Below are positions 10,228 through 21,051 of a stretch of 64,000 bases of DNA, one piece after another. A program made the position numbers and the translations under genes. Source of the stretch: Bathynomus jamesi (taxonomy: Eukaryota > Arthropoda > Malacostraca > Isopoda > Cirolanidae); the NCBI GenBank assembly GCA_023014485.1, contig JAJOZX010003213.1, positions 336,001-400,000 of the forward strand, written 5' to 3'. Each line of letters begins with the position of its first letter. Within the stretch, counting starts at the first letter, position 1. The notes beneath the pieces were generated by a model. That model was not told the DNA's origin, ran no database searches, and saw nothing but the letters and a program-made list of their open reading frames with translations.

Positions 10228-12864
10228 TTAGTGTGTCCCAATTTTTTCTGTTCCTGAAGTTTGTCATGCACACCTCCCTAATTTCTTCCACTCGTGAAAA
10301 CATGCCAGCAAGATGAATTTCATTCGTGTTCTTTAATTTTAAGGGTCCCCTCAAACCATGTGTTACTATTGCTGAACGGCTACTCTCTACCTTATACTAA
10401 TTGTAGCATATTTCTTTTCAGGTTATGGATACAAGAAAGCAGGAGACTGTGTGGTTGGTGGGGGTGTTGCGAAATGAACCCCTGGAAACGCTGTGTCAAC
10501 TCCCGACAGTGGGAGATGTTCTTCGACGTCTGTTGTTCTTCACTCGGAAGAAAAAAACGTCCACGGCAGAAGCTGCCAATGTGGTAGCTGATGAGGTTAT
10601 GGCGGTGTGGGCTCGGGCATCTATTTCGACCTCCCACAAGCCCAAGTGCGTCGAGAGGATCAAGGCCCTCTCCACGGACTATGAGAAGGTTGCCAGAAAC
10701 CAAAACCGTGGGGGAGAGAAGCAACTGGAGCGGGAAAAGGGATTCCAAGCCAACCTGAATACACTGTTCGAAAAAGCTCATGCCAACGCCATGAAACTCA
10801 TCAAAGTCCCAGAAGATCGAGACTTTCTGAATGACCAGCGAACCGTGCGGAAGATGTACATTGGAGGAGAGGACCTGGAGTTTGCTAGCAGGGCAGCGGA
10901 GCGGGAGAAACGCCGAGCAGCTGAAGAGAAGAGGAAGAAGAAAAGTCGCGAAGAGATGGACTCACTGCAAGCAAAAGGAACGGTGAAAAGTGGGTCTTCT
11001 TCTTTGGAGTCCATGGCCGACGCATCCAATGATGATGTCCAATATTCCTCTCCTGGTCCTTCGGCTCCTCGATCCGCTCCCAAGGACGGCCAAGTGTCGG
11101 CAAGGAGGATCATCCAATATCCCAATTTTGCTGCAGCCCTGGATCGAACTGGAACCTCAGTACGCCAAGCGATGCACATTGTGGCTCCAGCACTCGCTGC
11201 TGCGGGAGTTGAGTTATCCTCGGTCACCTTGTCCAAATCAAGTCTTCACCGTTCACGGCAGAAGTCCAGGAAGAACTTGGCAGCCGGAATCAAGACCGAG
11301 TTCAATCCTGATATGCCGCTTGTCATCCACTTTGATGGCAAACTCCTCCCTGATTCGGATGGAGGGAAATTGGATCGCATACCAGTGCTGGTCAGCGGGA
11401 AGAATCTTGAGAAATTGTTGGCGATTCCAAAAATCCCTGACAGCACAGGACAGCGGATGGCTGGAGCTGTTCTGAAGGTGCTGGACGATTGGCCGCAAGT
11501 TCAATGGATTGCCGGTCTCTGCTTTCGACACAACAGCGGCGAATACCGGTACGTACAGCGGCGCTTGTACGATTATCCAGGACCAAATGGACCGCCGCGT
11601 TCTTTTCCTGGCTTGCAGACACCACATGATGGAATTGGTAATCACCTCAGTCTTTGACCTGTTCTTCAGGTCTTCTGGCCCCGAAATTGCGCTGTTCGCT
11701 CGCTTCAAATCCCAATGGGAGTTCATCGACCAGAAGCAGGCTTCTCCGTTCAACGGCGATGGCCCAAGCGACATCCTTTCGGAATGGGTGGCGTTGAAAA
11801 AAGAGCAGATTGTCCACTTCATTGAAGAACAGCTTGAAGTTGGCCACCCAAGAGACGATTACCAGGAGTTCCTGATCCTCACTCTGGTCTTCCTCGATGG
11901 TCATGGCAAACGAGATCTCCGGTACAATCGTCCTGGAGCATACCACCGGGCCAGGTGGATGGCCAAAGGCATTTACGAGGTCCGGTCACTACGCAGGATA
12001 AACGTCTTTGCCGTCACCATCTACCTCCAGAGGTGGTTCGAGGCTCCATTGACGGCGGACGCGCCCGTCAATGACCTGGAGCTGTTGGAGGACCTAGAGC
12101 GGTACAAGGCGGTGGATCATGATGTAGGTACCGCCGCATTGACAAAATTCTGGGGCCACCTCTGGTACCTAAGCGAAGATTTAGCCAGACTCGCTATGTT
12201 CTCCTCCAAAACCACCGATGCAGAGAAGATGGCCATGCTCCAAAACTTGCACAAGAAGACTGAAAACCCAAAAGATCTGCGTCGGCTGGAGGGAAAGAGG
12301 GTCTTGACCGTGAGACGGTCGGATTTGAGCACCTTGGTCACGAAAAGGACTCAAAACGTTTTTCATTGCCTGAAGCTGCCAGTTCCAAAAACCCCCAAAG
12401 ATCTTGAAGGATGTGCACCATCGTTGAAGTCTGTGAACGACGCGGCAGAACGGGCGGTGAAACTGCCGGAAGATTTCAACGAGGGCCTGACAAAAAACGA
12501 GGAGGAACTGCAGCTCGTGTACCAAGTCGTCGAATACCACCGCCAGCAGTTCCCCTCAGCAGACAAAAAGATCCTCTGTCCCCCGAAATGAAATGTGCCA
12601 TTTGGAAGAATTTCCATTTCCTTTAATTTAGTCATTAGAAAGAATTTACATTTCATTCTTCCATTCTAGAATGATTAATGCTGAGCATTTACGTTTGTTC
12701 ATATAGGGTCGAATAAACAAGGTCAATGAGGGGACCCTTCCCCTCCTAATAGGCCAATGAAATTTCGCCCATTTTTTCCTTTCTTCAAGTGTAATTAATT
12801 AAAGGGGTGTGCGATTTGACTCTTGCAAATTTTTATTTTCACATGTGAGGCTGGGACACCCTAA
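10228..12864 (+). mobile_element. Near-intact DNA transposon with RNase H-fold transposase
   Basis: The ends are inverted copies of TTAG(T/G)GTGTCCCA at 10228 and 12864, each next to TATATATA, compatible with an 8-bp TSD inside a TA tract. The 2.6-kb element carries one transposase-like gene filling most of its length. GGTTAGG satellite DNA of the same type lies on both sides, so it has inserted inside a satellite block. GC content and codon use are much richer than in the flanks, which suggests a recent arrival. Confidence 0.65.
10425..12591 (+). pseudogene. hAT-like transposase, one base from intact
   Basis: Two overlapping frames (10425-11657 and 11509-12591) make one protein of roughly 720 residues, interrupted once. 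The break is an extra T in a TTT run at 11523-11525, inside the sequence for the motif FDTTAANTG. Layout: a helical N-terminal region; a Lys/Arg-Glu-rich charged stretch near residues 145-180; a Ser-rich linker; HFDGK near residue 304, a candidate first catalytic Asp; the FDTTAANTG motif, a candidate second Asp; then LACRHHMMELVI, resembling the C-x-x-H motif of hAT-group transposases; and FWGHLWYLSEDL near the C-terminus, a possible catalytic Glu helix. This family is widespread in arthropod genomes as 'uncharacterized protein'. The hAT-like assignment is inference from the motif order. A degenerate relative lies at 36168-45410. The single homopolymer error may be a sequencing fault. Confidence 0.7.
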
Positions 12865-12869
12865 TATAT

Positions 12870-13475
12870 ATATATGTCACACCTCTATCGAGTACGGATA
12901 CAAGTTTCGGATTATTAATTTAGTTTAGGTTAGGTTAGGTTAGGCTACGCTAGGTTAGGTTATATTATATCTGGTTAGGCTATGCTAGGTTAGGTTATAT
13001 CATGACGCGGTTAGGCTATGCTAGGTCAGGTTATATTACGCCCGGTCAGACTATGCTAGGTTAGGTTATATTATAAACGAGAAAGAGTCCTGGGATTAAT
13101 TTTTTCATTGTAGAAAAACAAGAAAAACTCAGAATAAAAGGAAAAATAAGATTACTAAATAATTATAAACGAGAAAGAGTCCACCATTAATAGGTTAGTT
13201 TAAGCTACGCTAGGTTAGGTTATATTATATCTGGTTAGGCCATGCTAGGTTAGGTTGTATTATGATCCGGTTAGGCTATACTAGTTAGGCTATGCTATGC
13301 TAGGTTAGGTTAGGTTATATTATGACCCGGTTAAGCTATGCTAGGTTAGGTTATATTACGCCTGGTCAAGCTACAGTATGTTAGGTTAGGCTAGGTTAGG
13401 TTAGGCTATATTATATCCCTGTTAGGCTATGCTAGGTTAGGTTATATTACGACCGCGATATATATATATATATGA
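12870..13475. repeat. Imperfect GGTTAGG satellite block
   Basis: Same unit types as 8960-10215, beginning with the CACCTCTATCGAGTACGGATA word. It is interrupted at about 13072-13190 by a non-satellite insert whose ends repeat ATAAACGAGAAAGAGTCC. It ends in a TA tract near 13465. Confidence 0.85.
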
Positions 13476-13629
13476 AGGGAGTTGCAATATGAGAAAACGC
13501 CCAGCAAATTATAATCACAAAGCAGATATCCTTTCACTTCGTCTTATTACGAATTTTTAAAAATTATAACACTTGTAATGAATGAAACGATGTATATAGC
13601 CCGAATCACAAAATAAATTAATTACTTAC

Positions 13630-13808
13630 ATCTCCATGACGTCATCAGTGGCAAAATCTTTCTCGCCGTCACAAATTTCTGCAATGTTTTTAGTTGAGAA
13701 TAGCGCGTTCCGGTCTACAGCGGCGAAAATTACACGCGCTGCCTCTGCGTAGAAATCTTTATCTTCAAACAATTCCGGAGAGATGTAAAGCTGCTGCGAT
13801 TGGCTCAT
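13630..13808 (-). CDS. Candidate first coding exon, unrecognised gene
   Basis: Starting at an ATG (13808, minus strand) there are 59 complete codons plus two bases (MSQSQQLYISPELFEDKDF ... DDVMEM), ending at GGAGAT|GTAAGTAA, a consensus splice donor. The donor phase (after two bases) fits the acceptors at 8910 and 8560. Upstream are a TATAAAA box and an initiator-like TCAGT. A homologous segment, with the same TATA spacing and a donor-like end, exists on the plus strand at 30085-30272 and shares DRN-LFST and IC motifs. Conservation of reading frame, donor and promoter in two places supports a real gene family. The protein is acidic and has no signal peptide or membrane segment. No function recognised. 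Confidence 0.6.
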
Positions 13809-13844
13809 GACGAGATATTTCTATAGCACTTGCCGATAAAAACA

Positions 13845-13884
13845 ACTGAAGTGTACCCCTGTGATGAAAATGCCCCCTTTTATA
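13845..13884 (-). promoter_or_regulatory. TATA box and initiator of the unrecognised gene
   Basis: On the minus strand TATAAAAGGGGG starts at 13884 and an arthropod-type initiator TCAGT is centred at 13847, 37 bp downstream. The ATG follows about 40 bp later. CCAAT-type words lie further upstream (near 14035 and 14075). Confidence 0.55.
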
Positions 13885-13889
13885 GACGA

Positions 13890-15034
13890 GTAGTAATTGT
13901 GAACATCCCACAATACCCGAATCGCGATTTTCCTTTTGAACCTCGATGAAATTTGGGCCGGGCATAACGTATAAGCAGGCCTAGCCTCCAACTAGAGGTC
14001 CTGGGTCGTTCTCATGCGCCGCCTACTGTACTATGATTGGCTGTCCCGTGAAATCTGGGGCGTGTCAAATATATCCAATCGTAGAGAGAGAGGAACGCTT
14101 TGTTTGGAAAATAAATCGTTTTCTGGGGCGCCGATGAGAAGGGTGGGGAAAGGGAGATTTGAACAAATAATAAGCACCCTTTTTAAATATGAGGGGCTTA
14201 ATGAGGTTGGAAAATAAATTTGGAAATCGGCTTATGTTGGCCCATCTAAAATAAATTTGAAAAAATTAATGGACCGTGAAGGCGAAACAATTCTCGTAGG
14301 TATAAAGTTTATGGTCACCCATCTAAATAAAATTGGAAAAGTCACCTGTGCGTGAAGGTGAGCTCTACCGTACTATATACTGGGGTATAAGGGCCTTACC
14401 TGTAACACTGTCGGGTTATCAGAAAAGGAAGGATCTTAGTTACATTCGAAAATAAATTTGGACTTCGGGTACAGTTCTCGTAGGTTTGAGAGATAGAGAA
14501 GCGCTAAAGCGGAAGATAAATTGCCCGTGAAGATTGTCTGTATCATAAACGCATGAGTTTAATCTTTATGACGTCTACACAAGAAAAACTGGATCTTGTG
14601 GGTTGTTGTATTATATGAAAATAATGAAGTAAATGATTGGTTATAACCCACAAGATCCAAATAAAACTAATGCTGACTCCAACACCCACTCGTTCGCTTG
14701 CTTACTGCCTTGCTGGTTGATCGGCAAGTTCCGTTAGGACGGTAATACCCACACACACGTACGCATCCCCGAATAAGCGAGGTACCGACTTTTTTAAAAT
14801 TCATATATCTAAAAATCTAATTAACTAGACCAAATTTAACCTAAACCTGCCTTAGTGTCATCGATACGAGAAGGGCGTGATAACTGTTCCGGACGTTACA
14901 CCATAGATGTAATTGTGTATTTATTTATTGTGTAGTGTATATATTTAAAAAAGAAGGGAAATGTGGAAACGATTCAATATAGTTTAATATCAGGCCAGTT
15001 GTTTCAGCTTCAATTACAGAGGGGAAACCTTGAT
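13890..15034. other. Unassigned intergenic DNA with a small inverted repeat
   Basis: No supportable gene. GGATCTTGTGGGTTGT near 14592 is repeated in inverse near 14640-14660 (ATAACCCACAAGATCC), forming a hairpin-like pair about 70 bp across. Words like AAATAAATTTGGAAA recur through 14210-14470. Confidence 0.5.
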
Positions 15035-15370
15035 TTAAGATAGAGTCCTACAGTATGCAGTACTACATAAATTTTTATCTTCTTCATTTGCATATTTAAG
15101 TAGGAGTAATTTCGTCAAAAATACTTCCTGATTACATTTGATAAGAAGAAGACTTTTGAATGTTTCTGCACCAAGACTTCCTCGTTGTGCACAATAAAAG
15201 TTTCCTGCGATTGAGAACACCCTTTCCGATCTTTCAATTTTCAACTTGTTAAACCTCCTTTTCCTCCAAGTAACCAATTCTTTCTGCCACGGGCTCACGG
15301 CCTTGAATTTCAATGGTGATTGGTGATTGGTCTGACAGAATCGTTTGAACATTCCAGTGTTGCTAACCAA
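15035..15370 (-). pseudogene. hAT transposase C-terminal dimerisation domain fragment
   Basis: The minus-strand frame contains SERVFSIAGNFYCAQRG and TFKSLLLIKCN, the typical hAT C-terminal dimerisation block (S-E-R-x-F-S-x-A-G ... L-L-x-L-K). The upstream FWKVSP-like part is present as KFKAVSPWQ. Nothing of the catalytic core is found nearby, so this is a truncated remnant. No TIR or TSD is evident. Confidence 0.75.
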
Positions 15371-15479
15371 TTTTTTAATTTAACTGAATTTATTTGAATA
15401 AATCGCTAAAAACACTAAATTTTCAAATCAGTCAAGAAAGTAAAAATGAATTTAATTGAGATGAGTTGGATTATTATAT

Positions 15480-15568
15480 AACTGTCATTACAATTAGAAT
15501 TATAGTAAAATTTAACTGTCATTACAGTTAGAATTATAGTAAAATATAACTGTCATCACAGTTACAAT
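15480..15568. repeat. Short tandem repeat, unit about 35 bp
   Basis: Three imperfect copies of a unit containing AACTGTCATTACA and AGAATTATAGTAAAAT. Confidence 0.7.
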
Positions 15569-15599
15569 TACATCCAAATGTGTAATTAATTACATTCAG

Positions 15600-16500
15600 A
15601 TGAAATTACAAATTTTGAAATTACAAGTTTTGATACAAATGTTTGCAATCTACTAAATTATGATAAAAATAAGAATGGATTGCGACCATTTTGAAAAATG
15701 GCTGCCATTCTCTCACAGAAAAAATCTTTGATGGCCTTCCAGCTAAAAATCTTCCTTTAGGCATGCCCTAGCTGTGTGCCAAATTTGATGCTTGTATCAC
15801 AAAAGTCACACTGCTTTCACATATCCTTTGGGCTAATAGTGTCACGTCTCAATTTCCTACATCTCGTGAAGATTCTGTTTCTGCAGCATATCCTACCCCT
15901 TCCTGTACAAAAGATTTAAAACACATACACGTCACACGAGTGTTTCAGAAATAGAAATTTTTTTTACTGAATTTCTCATGTAAACATACTAAAATATTTG
16001 AATCACCTGAAGATCAGGGCCCCCAGCCTTCTTAAGTTTGCCTTATAAGACAAATATTTATAATGAAGGATAATAAAAATATAAATACGAAATAGATGTC
16101 CTTCACGATTTTCCTATTTTATTAAGATTATGATTGTTGCAAATAAAATAAATGTACGCTATCAGTACATAAACTTTATATATGTCTGTTTGCTTTATCT
16201 TTTATATATTGCTTTTACTGCCGTTTGTTACTTCCGACTAACATAAAGTTGTAAAATAACTTAATGTCTAGGACTATAAAAGTAAATACACTGAAAAACT
16301 TTAAATTAAAATTATCCTTAATTTCATTTTCAAATTATTTCTTAAATTCATTCTGCATTTTATTTTCCTGAATCCCATTCCTTCTTGCAAATGGAGAACC
16401 ATCCAAATTTATTGGGGCTATTAAGAAAAGAATAGGAAAATGAAGATATAATTCTTAAATCGCTTGTATGATATATCCTGTATGGCAGCAAGTTATTTCA
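15600..16500. other. AT-rich DNA without genes
   Basis: Nothing coding. Around 16008 there is a stray half copy (ATCACCTGAAGATC ... CCAGCCTTCTTAAGTTTGCCTTATAAG) of the MITE at 16501-16702. Confidence 0.5.
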
Positions 16501-16702
16501 GATCACCTGAAGATCCGTCACCCCAGCCTTTTTTAGTTAGCTTTATAAGGCTAACTAACGAAAATATCACGACCAACCTAACCAATCGTCAAGGGCGTAC
16601 AGTTGACCTAACGATTGGTTGGGTTAAGTCGTGATATTTTCGTTAGTTAGCTTTATAAAGCTAACTAAAAAAGGCTGGGGTAACGGATCTTCAGGTGATC
16701 CG
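16501..16702. mobile_element. Palindromic MITE with 8-bp TSD
   Basis: The arms (GATCACCTGAAGATCCGT... at the left and its complement at the right) run almost to the centre. TTATTTCA flanks both sides (16493-16500 and 16703-16710). The centre contains AACCTAACCAATCGTCAAGG, which recurs in the MULE at 24290-24310. The TSD length suggests mobilisation by a hAT-type transposase. Confidence 0.75.
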
Positions 16703-16923
16703 TTATTTCATATATAGTGGCCTACGGATCACCAATTTGTGGTGGTCTATCAAGTAGGCTTACTATAATTAATGAATTATATTGAAATGAGTAATTAGGG
16801 CTCACCAGTTTGGGATACAGCCCAAACAAACAATATTTAATAAGGAGAGAGAAATTACTTTGTTGTTTTGTGTTTAATTAGAAAAATAAATTAATTATTT
16901 GTTCACAGAGATTAACAATTCTA

Positions 16924-17419
16924 CAGGCTGTCCCATAAGTCCGGCATCATAGAAAAAATAATTAAAAAATGCAAAACAAAAGCTTTTATTTACAGAATGT
17001 GCTCAATATGTATTGTTCCGTAGCCCATTCACAAAATTCCATCCGCCGGTCGGGATCATCTTCGTTTAATTTCTGTAGGATCTGAAGTTTATATGGATGC
17101 CGAAGAGACTTATTGGGACTGCTGTTAAAATGAGCCAGGATAGCAGTCGCTGTATCATCGTCAGTGGACCTCCTTGAAGGTCCACTGCGTGGTTTATCTT
17201 CTATGGATCCTGTTTCCTTAAACTTTGCAACAAGTCTGCTAACACAACTCTGTGTTATTGGCTCTTTGACTCCGATTTCCTATGAGTAGAATTATCTGGA
17301 TTCGTTCTTCCTTGCTCACAGACATTATGGCCTGTAGAAAGAGAAAAATATGAATTATGGTTTGTAGAAATAGAAAAATATCAATTTCTCCTATGATGCT
17401 GGACTTATGGGACACCCTG
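16924..17419 (-). mobile_element. Deleted Tc1/mariner element
   Basis: TIRs CAGGCTGTCCCATAAGTCC and GGACTTATGGGACACCCTG are flanked by TA on both sides. On the minus strand a transposase fragment is readable (KETGSIEDKPRSGPSRRST and DPDRRMEFCEWA), corresponding to the DNA-binding/linker part of the mariner-type protein at 19249-20441. The catalytic domain is missing. Confidence 0.8.
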
Positions 17420-17860
17420 TATAACGATGTTTGTACTATATTACAAATGACTGATTAATTATTAGCAATAAGAAATGGTTACACATTATAATCGTTAAGT
17501 AAGTACAATGATGACAAACACTAATTTAGGTAGGCTAATGATATATGCAGCAGTGAACACACAATAAGTAATTAAGCCAATAATACCTGAGATAATGAAA
17601 GTACGGTATGATACAGTAAATGGATTAGGTCAGTAAAATGAAATGCATAAAAGAGCAAATAAACAATCAGATACAAAATACTGTAAGATGGTTGAAACGT
17701 TAAAATAATTGAACAGGCCTACTGTAGTCGAAATAAGAAAGTTAGTTTGCCAGTTGTTTGCATACACTTTTGGGCTTACTCGGTTAGGCAGAGTTTGTGG
17801 ACTTTTCAGCTTTGAATCGTAAATACTCTAGCGTGACGTAACAAAACACTGTAGACCTAG
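17420..17860. other. Unassigned AT-rich DNA
   Basis: I see no coding, RNA or repeat structure here. Confidence 0.4.
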
Positions 17861-18440
17861 TGGGGGCCTACAAGAAGCTTACCGACCTGCGATTTCGACG
17901 GAGATAACTCTGAAGACTGACAAGGGCCGACGTGAAGGAGGACCATATTGCGTTTCGACGCAGATAGTCTGAGGACGTATTAACCTACTGGCAGGAGGAT
18001 GTGTTGAGGACCCGTTGATAAACTTGTTGAAAGGGCGCCGATCGAATTGTAATGAAGGATGAGTGAAGCCAGTGCCAGAAGGATGACGCCGGTAGAGTGA
18101 TGTTTGCTTCCGGCGGGATGAAATTGCAGGTCGCCTCAAGTGTTGATTCGCTTCGTGTATTGTTGAACTGTTGCTTGAAGGACTGACCCCGGCTGAGGTC
18201 GAACGGCGCTACGTGAAAGGGGAGATTCACGGGAAGTAACGAGCGGAGTGAGGACGATTTTTAGTGAACTCTGGCTTATATAGGCTCGGAAGACGCGTAG
18301 CTTTTCGCGTCCTTTTTGGGAAAAGACAAGCACCCTTTTGTTTCTCTCTCCTTGAAAACCACGTGTGTTTTTCGGTCTCTGATGATTCCCAGATGTTTGC
18401 GAACAGCGAGGAAAGGAATTTCTAGTCGATCTCTGCACGT
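17860..18440 (-). other. GC-richer block with TATATAAG: possible solo LTR or orphan promoter
   Basis: Composition differs sharply from both sides. On the minus strand it has a TATATAAG box (near 18282), then about 400 bp without a sustained coding frame, and TCG|GTAAGC near 17880, which could be a splice donor. A retroviral-type solo LTR or a 5' leader of a spliced gene would both fit. No TSD or TG...CA ends could be fixed. Confidence 0.3.
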
Positions 18441-19028
18441 ATATGTCAAGCTTATTTCTTTGTGAAGTTTTCGGTATGGATTAAGAAATTCAGGAGATTT
18501 ACGTGTTAAATTTCAATTTATAAAAAGTACATCATCTACGGCCAAAATATAATTCTAATTTTAGTCTCAACGGAAACTTGTACAAATGAAAGAACAACAC
18601 TGACATTGAAATTTTTGTCAAGATGAGGGAAATTCTTTTATCGACGAAGTGCCTTCAGGTGACGACAAAGAAAAACTTTCCCGAGTGGACCGAAAGATCT
18701 TTGAGGCTTCTTCTTGTCCTCGTAACTCCTCGTAGCCACCTAACCAAGTGTGCGCATAACCCGGGCACAATATTCACCCTGATCCGTCCGCTGTATGAGA
18801 ATGGAAGATGTTTCCGACTTTTCCGAGTTTTGTCAAAAATCTGGTGCACGGAAGTAAATATTAGGCATGCTACTTTCTCGTTTCATAAAATATAATAAGA
18901 ATTACCGAAAAAAATAGAACACATATACGATTAAGTTGTATTAAATGCACTCTCTTTCATAGGAGCAGATGTATGGAATGCAGTTCACATGCATATCAGG
19001 GTCCCATTCGCCTAAGATCAAAGATTTG

Positions 19029-19106
19029 TGCCAGTCTTTCATCGTTGGGATGCCAAGACGTGTTCAAGCACTTGTATCAGCTAAAGGAGGTCAAACAAAG
19101 TACTAA
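19029..19106 (+). pseudogene. Tc1-type transposase C-terminal tail
   Basis: The frame ends VGMPRRVQALVSAKGGQTKY followed by TAA, the hallmark C-terminus of Tc1-family transposases (S-M-P-R-R ... K-G-G-x-T-K-Y). Only this tail remains; nothing further upstream is in frame. Confidence 0.75.
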
Positions 19107-19248
19107 CATTACTTATATGTGATATTGTGGCATAAACTATCTAAATAAATGTGGTTTGAAATACTTGTTGGAGTTTAAAATAACTTTTAGTAGAAAAAAA
19201 CTGAATTAAAAGAAAATCCATAATAATTTTTCCAGTACTGGATATATA

Positions 19249-20441
19249 CAGGGTGGCGTAAAAGTCAGGAACCATAGGCACATTTTATTAAATTATAATA
19301 AATGTTCGAATTGGCGGCCTTCCACTTGGAGACACTTTCTGACGCGTTGAATTCATAATGTTAACATTCCTTAGCACATTGGTACTGATTTTGGCATACT
19401 CAGATGTGATTTTATCCTTTAGAGAACGTATGGTTCTGGGTCGATCAGCATAGACTACCGACTTAAGATGGCCCCCCACAAGAAAAAGTCAAGAGGCGTG
19501 AGGTCTGGAGACCTAGGTGGCCATTCGACGGGCCCTCGCCGTCCGATCCACTTGCTTGGGAATGTTTCATCTAAAGAGCTCAGGACGATGGTTGCGAAAT
19601 GTGGTGGTGCACCATCCTGCTGAAACTACATCTCCGCCTGTTCTGCCAATGGAATGTCGTCCAGTATGGGCATTAGAAATGTTTGCAGCATATGCAGATA
19701 TGTTTTACCTGTTACATTGCCGTCGAAAAAGTACGGACCAATTAACCGATCCCTCAAGAGCGCAGCCCACACCGTAATTCGTGGATCGAATTGCACATGT
19801 CCTTCCTCCATCCAGTGGGGGTTCTCATTGGCCCAACAGCGTGCATTATGCCTATTGACACGACCGCTGAGGTGAAATATCGCTTCGTCGTTGAACATGA
19901 TCCTTCGTTGAAGCTGTCGTTGTTGTAGAAACCACTGGCAGAACTCTACACGACGGTCTATGTCATCACCGTGCAGTTCCTGAACGAGTTGGACTTTGTA
20001 GGGATGGAAACGATTTGTTGTAAAAATTCGTTGAATGGATCTTCTGAAGACACCCGTTTCCTGGGATAACTTTCTTAAGGACTTACGTGGGCTGTTTTCG
20101 AGGTGATTGAATATCGTTAGTGATGTTGCTGTATTGGTTGAACGTTTTGGCCGGCCACTACGCGGCCGATCATGAACACTTCCAGTTTCTTTGAAGAGAG
20201 TGAACAGTTTTCCAACTGATGCCTGAACAACTGGCAGCCTCTCAGGGTGTTTGTCATTAAAATCAGTAGCAACTGATCGGTGTGTGTTACCACGCCTTGC
20301 ACACATTAAAACTCTCCACCCGTTCATCTATTGTCAATTTCTGTACCATAGGTTCAACAACAAATCTGGAAAGAGCAAAACACATATTAGAACACAAATT
20401 ATTAAAATGTGCCTATGGTTCCTGACTTTTGCCCCACCCTG
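19249..20441 (-). mobile_element. DD41D (rosa-like) mariner-superfamily transposon
   Basis: The TIRs begin CAGGGTGG(C/G)G(T/C)AAAAGTCAGG and share over 30 bp (through CCATAGGCACATTTTA). TA flanks both ends. The single gene is on the minus strand. The right end abuts a TA microsatellite. Confidence 0.9.
19290..20327 (-). pseudogene. Mariner-superfamily transposase (DD41D), lightly damaged
   Basis: The ATG at 20327 opens a 233-codon frame with a helix-turn-helix N-terminal half (KETGSVHDRPRSGRPKRST) and the first catalytic Asp in MFNDEAIFHLSG. A single in-frame TAG at 19626 interrupts it. The downstream frame continues with QQDGAPPHF (second Asp) and SPDLTPLDFFLWG (third Asp). Spacing from the second Asp to the Asp of PLDF is 41 residues, the DD41D signature of rosa-type elements. 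A further frameshift lies in a G-run near 19470, before HLKSVVYADRPRT. With only two lesions it is a young copy, or partly a consensus error. Confidence 0.85.
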
Positions 20442-20460
20442 TATATATATGTATATATAT

Positions 20461-20508
<48 letters not shown>
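20442..20508. repeat. (TA)n tract
   Basis: TA repeat between the mariner and the A-tailed insert. Confidence 0.9.
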
Positions 20509-20510
<2 letters not shown>

Positions 20511-20772
20511 GCAAGGGGGTTCTAAGCTCGTGCTCTTGAGTGCTCTTTGTGCTCATTTGTACGTGCTTGTTCCTGGAGGTTTCACGTGCTCCCTCCCGGC
20601 CCTAGCATCCAAGGATGATGGGGCTCGACCCTGCAGTCCTTGTCATCCTTGGTCTTTTTCCACTTCGACTGTCCCCTCCACCCTTTCTTTTTCCTCTGCT
20701 TTCCTCTCACTTTTCTTTGTTTTCCGCTGAGATATGCCCTTTAAATAGAGGCGAATCGGTTCTTCCTGAACT

Positions 20773-20800
<28 letters not shown>
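20509..20800 (+). mobile_element. A-tailed retroposed sequence (SINE or retrocopy candidate)
   Basis: About 260 bp of GC-rich sequence beginning CCCGCAAGGGGG and ending in a run of about 30 A's, set in TA repeats on both sides. The A-tail suggests target-primed reverse transcription of an RNA. No clear RNA polymerase III boxes or protein match are visible, so the source is unknown. Confidence 0.4.
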
Positions 20801-20834
<34 letters not shown>

Positions 20835-20947
20835 CAGGGTGAGTCAAAAGTCTGGAAACATAGAAACTATGCTTTTCAATGCAAATATAGATGTATATTT
20901 GCATTGAAAAGGATAGTTCCGATGTTTCCAGGCTTTTGCTCACCCTA
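20835..20947. mobile_element. Tiny mariner-type palindromic MITE
   Basis: 113 bp with CAGGGTGAG(T)CAAAAG at the left and the inverse at the right. The arms pair along nearly the whole length around AATATAGATGTATATT. It sits in TA repeats. Confidence 0.8.
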
Positions 20948-20964
20948 TATATATATATATATAT

Positions 20965-21017
20965 ATATACACACGAAAGCACTTTCGCTTAATGCTATCC
21001 TCAGGAACACTGAAATA

Positions 21018-21051
<34 letters not shown>

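Noticed and set aside
10392..12656. Long minus-strand ORFs opposite the 10.4-12.6 kb transposase
   Set aside because: Antisense shadows of a GC-rich coding region; the plus-strand frame has the family motifs.
18136..18438. A 100-codon minus-strand ORF in the GC-rich block
   Set aside because: It overlaps the TATATAAG box, and two other frames are equally open; more likely LTR or leader sequence.
18623..18895. A 90-codon plus-strand ORF as a gene
   Set aside because: No family likeness, an equally long antisense frame, and no promoter or splice context.
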